A DNA stretch of 24,833 bases from UBA668 sp038328705. GTDB lineage: Bacteria > Actinomycetota > Acidimicrobiia > Acidimicrobiales > Ilumatobacteraceae. A program made the translations under genes and the position numbers. The stretch covers positions 1 through 24,833 of the forward strand of contig JBBQMG010000046.1 of the NCBI GenBank assembly GCA_038328705.1, given 5' to 3'. The notes beneath the pieces are model-generated. The model did not search any database. It worked only from the letters and a program-made list of their open reading frames with translations, and was not told the origin of the DNA. Position 1 is the stretch's first letter, and every line of letters begins with the position of its first letter. This document shows, piece after piece, positions 22,593-24,833 of the stretch.

Positions 22593-23096
22593 GGGAGTTC
22601 CTTTCGGATTGCGGTGAGTGCTCGGGAGTGAAGCGACTTGACGGTGCCTGGCCGGCAGCCGAGCGAGTGGGCGATGTCGGCTTCGCTGAGGTCGAGCCAG
22701 TACCGCATCACCAGTACCGCCCGCTGGCGATACGGCAGCTCTGCGATGACGTCGATCGATCAGCTCCTCAACCGAGTCGGTGGAGTGGTCGTCGCTGGCG
22801 CCGTGCCGTCGGAACCGGGCGAGCTCTCGCTCGTGGCGTCGATGCCAGTTCCGACAGACATTGACGGTTGTCGTCCGCAGATAGCTCTTCGGCTCGAGCA
22901 CGCTGCCGAATCGTGGGTACAACTGCGCGAACGCGTCCTGTGCGAGCTCCTCGGCGATCCCATTCGATCCAGTCAGCAGATGTGCGAGCCGGACAGTTGC
23001 CGAGTACCGATCACGAAAGAAGTCATCAAACTTGGACGGCTCACGATCATCGTGATCGGGCAACACGGCCGGCGGGTCTTCGCAAGGAATCGTCAC
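22589..23096 (-). pseudogene. ECF sigma factor gene with a frameshift between regions 2 and 4
   Basis: From GTG 23096 the frame encodes sigma region 2 (SKFDDFFRDRYSATVRLAHL to SYLRTTTVNVCRNWHRRHE). After codon 114 (GAT, 22755-22757) the frame loses all sigma similarity, but shifting by one base at the ATCGATCGAC run (22751-22760) restores DVIAELPYRQRAVL, YWLDLSEADIAHSLGCRPGT and the HTH end VKSLHSRALTAIRKELP, then a TGA that overlaps the next ATG. The length of 508 bp equals 169 codons plus one extra base. Corrected, it would be a 168-residue SigE/SCO-type ECF factor. Without correction translation runs on into the partner gene as a meaningless fusion. A one-base insertion is the simplest explanation, either real or from sequencing. 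Confidence 0.85.
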
Positions 23097-23399
23097 ATCC
23101 TTCTACACACCGCCCACCGGCAGCCGGTTCCATCACCCGCCTCAATTCGTCGTCGACCAAGTAGCTCGGCTGCCTCTACCTCACCCCCGAGCGGTCGATT
23201 GTTTGATGAAGTCTGGTGGGCGTGACCCAGAGGTGCCCAGTAGCCCACGACGTTCGCGGCGACCGCACAATCCTGCCCCGACCGGGTGTCTCAAATCGCT
23301 CCGCGCAATCCCTGTCGGAAGCGTCCCCGGCCACTTGGCGCCTACGCCCCGTAGCCAGCGCACAATGAACGTCACGCTGCCCGGAACGACTTGGAGCGG
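23097..23399. other. Gene-free interval upstream of the sigma gene
   Basis: No credible gene on either strand. On the minus strand GGAACC (23126-23131), 17 bp and GTGTAG (23103-23108) end 6 nt before GTG 23096, a possible ECF-type autoregulatory promoter; AAGGA in the same 6 nt could instead be a ribosome binding site. Nothing else is recognised. Confidence 0.4.
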
Positions 23400-24833
23400 T
23401 CAGTCGACTTCAATTCCGCGTGACCGCTGCGGCGCGGGGCGCGCGTCGGGCGCCTCAAGCCACTGCCGCAGGACCTCGGTCGAGCGGTCGCTGCTGACAT
23501 GTCCTGTGAGCTGCTCTCGACGTGCCACTGCCGGGACGTCGGCTCGGTCGCATGTGATCACTCGTTCCAACAGATCTCGTGCTGCGCCGAGGTCGTTGGC
23601 GTCGGTGACGACCAGTGCGTGGTTCGCCTGGCGGCCTCTCGTCATTCCAACGTAGAGGCCGCGGCCGGTCGTCGAGCCGGTGGCCAGAGTGATGCTGCGG
23701 TCTTGGGTGTCGGACTGGTTGCCGGGCTCGGTGGCGGCGTAGCCGAGGCGAACATGTTCGCGGGCGTACTCGGCGGGGAGCACGACGACGCCTCCGCCAT
23801 CGATGCGGGCGGCCTTGATGTCGCCGTGCCCGTCGATGGCGGTCACGAGCCACTGGTCGCGGTTGCGGACGACCTGGCCGGTCGAGGTGATGAGCGAGCG
23901 CTCGTTGCGGCGGGTGGCGATGAGGTCGTCGACCCAAACCCCGATGCCGTCGGCGGTGTCGGCGCGGCGGGCTCGGTCGAGTTCGCCGCGTTCCCAGCGT
24001 TCGCTCCGGATGCGGTCGTTGATCAGGTCGACGTGCTCGTTGCGGGTGGTCGTGATCGCCAGCGATTGGCCGTGGTCGCGGCACTCGATCCAGTAGGTGG
24101 CGATTGTCTCGAGGTGCTCCTCGATGCTGCCGGGCACGATGCGGCCGTGGGCTTCGTAGGTGTCGAGCGATCGCGTGTCACCGTGTCGCAGTTGCAGTGA
24201 TGCGGCGGCCTCCCACGGGTAGACGAAGCGGTGGATGCGTTCGAGCTCGATCGGCCGGCCGGCCGAGCACAGCTCGGCGAACATGCCGCCGCGGCCGACG
24301 GCTTGCAACTGGTGCGGGTCGCCGACGAGCACGAGCCGCCATGCTTGCTCTCGTGAGAGCTGCATCAGCCGGTGCAGGTCGTGCGTGCCGAGCATGCCGG
24401 CCTCGTCGACCACCACCGTGGCGTGCGGCCCGAGCTGCCACCAGTCGCCCGGAGGACGGTCGGGTCGCGACCATTCGTAGAGCAGCTTGGCGACCGTGTC
24501 CGACACCATTCCGGTCTCGTCCTCCAGCACCCTCGCCGCCTTGGCCGTCGGGGCGAAGCCGAACACGGGTCGATGCGGCGGCAAGTGCAGCGCCGTGACA
24601 GCGGCGCGCAGCATCGTCGTCTTGCCGGCGCCGGCTGGGCCGACGATCAGCGTGAGCGGGTCGTAGCCGGCGACGGCGGAGGCAGCCTCGTGCTGGATCA
24701 CATCGAGGTCACCGCGCTCGACGGTGGCCGACTGTTGCGGGTCGAACGCCGTCGCCTCGGCGGCCCAGTCGAGGATCTGTTGCTCCTGGGCGAGCACGGC
24801 TTCGCTGGTGACGTTCGAGGCGGTCGGTTCGAT
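23400..24833 (-). CDS. TraA/MobF-type conjugative relaxase, C-terminal helicase part (partial)
   Basis: The last 477 residues are visible and the frame is open to the right edge, so the N-terminal relaxase domain is outside. This part is a RecD-like superfamily 1 helicase: Walker A GPAGAGKT about 65 residues into the visible part, FAPTAKAARVL (motif Ia), Walker B VVVDEAGML, GDPHQLQAVGRGG (motif III), IHRFVYPWE (motif IV region), and the late GRGLYVGMTRGR motif (V/VI). In MobF proteins this motor unwinds the DNA strand nicked by the N-terminal domain during conjugation. The N-terminal visible sequence (SEAVLAQEQQILDWA) matches the linker normally found before the helicase in these proteins. 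It marks the right part of the window as a conjugative element. A stand-alone RecD-like helicase is the alternative until the N-terminus is seen. Confidence 0.88.
   Translation of the reverse strand: MEPTASNVTSEAVLAQEQQILDWAAEATAFDPQQSATVERGDLDVIQHEAASAVAGYDPLTLIVGPAGAGKTTMLRAAVTALHLPPHRPVFGFAPTAKAARVLEDETGMVSDTVAKLLYEWSRPDRPPGDWWQLGPHATVVVDEAGMLGTHDLHRLMQLSREQAWRLVLVGDPHQLQAVGRGGMFAELCSAGRPIELERIHRFVYPWEAAASLQLRHGDTRSLDTYEAHGRIVPGSIEEHLETIATYWIECRDHGQSLAITTTRNEHVDLINDRIRSERWERGELDRARRADTADGIGVWVDDLIATRRNERSLITSTGQVVRNRDQWLVTAIDGHGDIKAARIDGGGVVVLPAEYAREHVRLGYAATEPGNQSDTQDRSITLATGSTTGRGLYVGMTRGRQANHALVVTDANDLGAARDLLERVITCDRADVPAVARREQLTGHVSSDRSTEVLRQWLEAPDARPAPQRSRGIEVD

Noticed and set aside
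21291..23096. A 601-residue fusion of an ECF sigma factor and a membrane protein
   Set aside because: The middle part has no sigma similarity in this frame, while a one-base shift restores a complete region 4 and the usual ATGA overlap. I treat it as two genes with a frameshift.
23181..23375. Small leftward protein of 64 residues
   Set aside because: No ribosome binding site, no recognisable motif, and composition like non-coding frames in this genome.

Overview
The window is high-GC actinobacterial DNA. The gene set (Lgt next to a crotonase, a small 2[4Fe-4S] ferredoxin, a DrrAB-like exporter, DeoR/TetR/ECF regulators, a MobF-type helicase) and the frequent lack of a leader before start codons suggest an acidimicrobial (Ilumatobacter-like) actinobacterium. 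That placement is an inference; no rRNA or marker gene is present. Layout: 1-5827 is a carbohydrate uptake locus. Two MalF/MalG-type permeases and a lipoprotein sugar-binding protein read leftward. A DeoR-type repressor, a MalK-type ATPase and galactose-1-phosphate uridylyltransferase read rightward from a shared control region. 5841-7902 reads leftward with an enoyl-CoA hydratase, Lgt and a ferredoxin, and the ferredoxin is divergent from a TetR gene across a perfect 18-bp palindrome. 8542-10290 is a TPR plus HD-GYP signalling protein. 10438-13120 reads rightward with an M48 membrane protease and an ABC-2 exporter pair. 13186-16472 holds a histidine-box membrane oxygenase divergent from an ECF sigma operon (sigma factor, membrane protein, ABC ATPase). 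Both directions carry nearly the same promoter, TGAACC-N17-CGACAGG. 16459-18835 reads leftward with a lipoprotein, a TetR regulator and a short-chain dehydrogenase whose promoter carries a TetR-type operator. From about 19.4 kb to the right edge the character changes. A deaminase gene has an in-frame amber codon. Only the last codons of an acyl-CoA dehydrogenase remain (from 19694), followed by about 200 bp of unusual repeat-bearing sequence. Next come an intact excisionase-like antitoxin with a doubly frameshifted PIN toxin, a frameshifted ECF sigma factor with its membrane-anchored partner, and the C-terminal helicase part of a TraA/MobF relaxase running off the edge. I read this as the edge of a decaying integrated conjugative element, with sequencing error as the main alternative. 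Regulation: a recurring pattern is a -10-like hexamer ending 5-7 nt before the start codon, implying leaderless mRNAs for about ten genes. It was used here to choose several starts. The most interesting single item is the divergent, near-identical ECF promoter pair linking the 14345 sigma factor to itself and to the membrane oxygenase.
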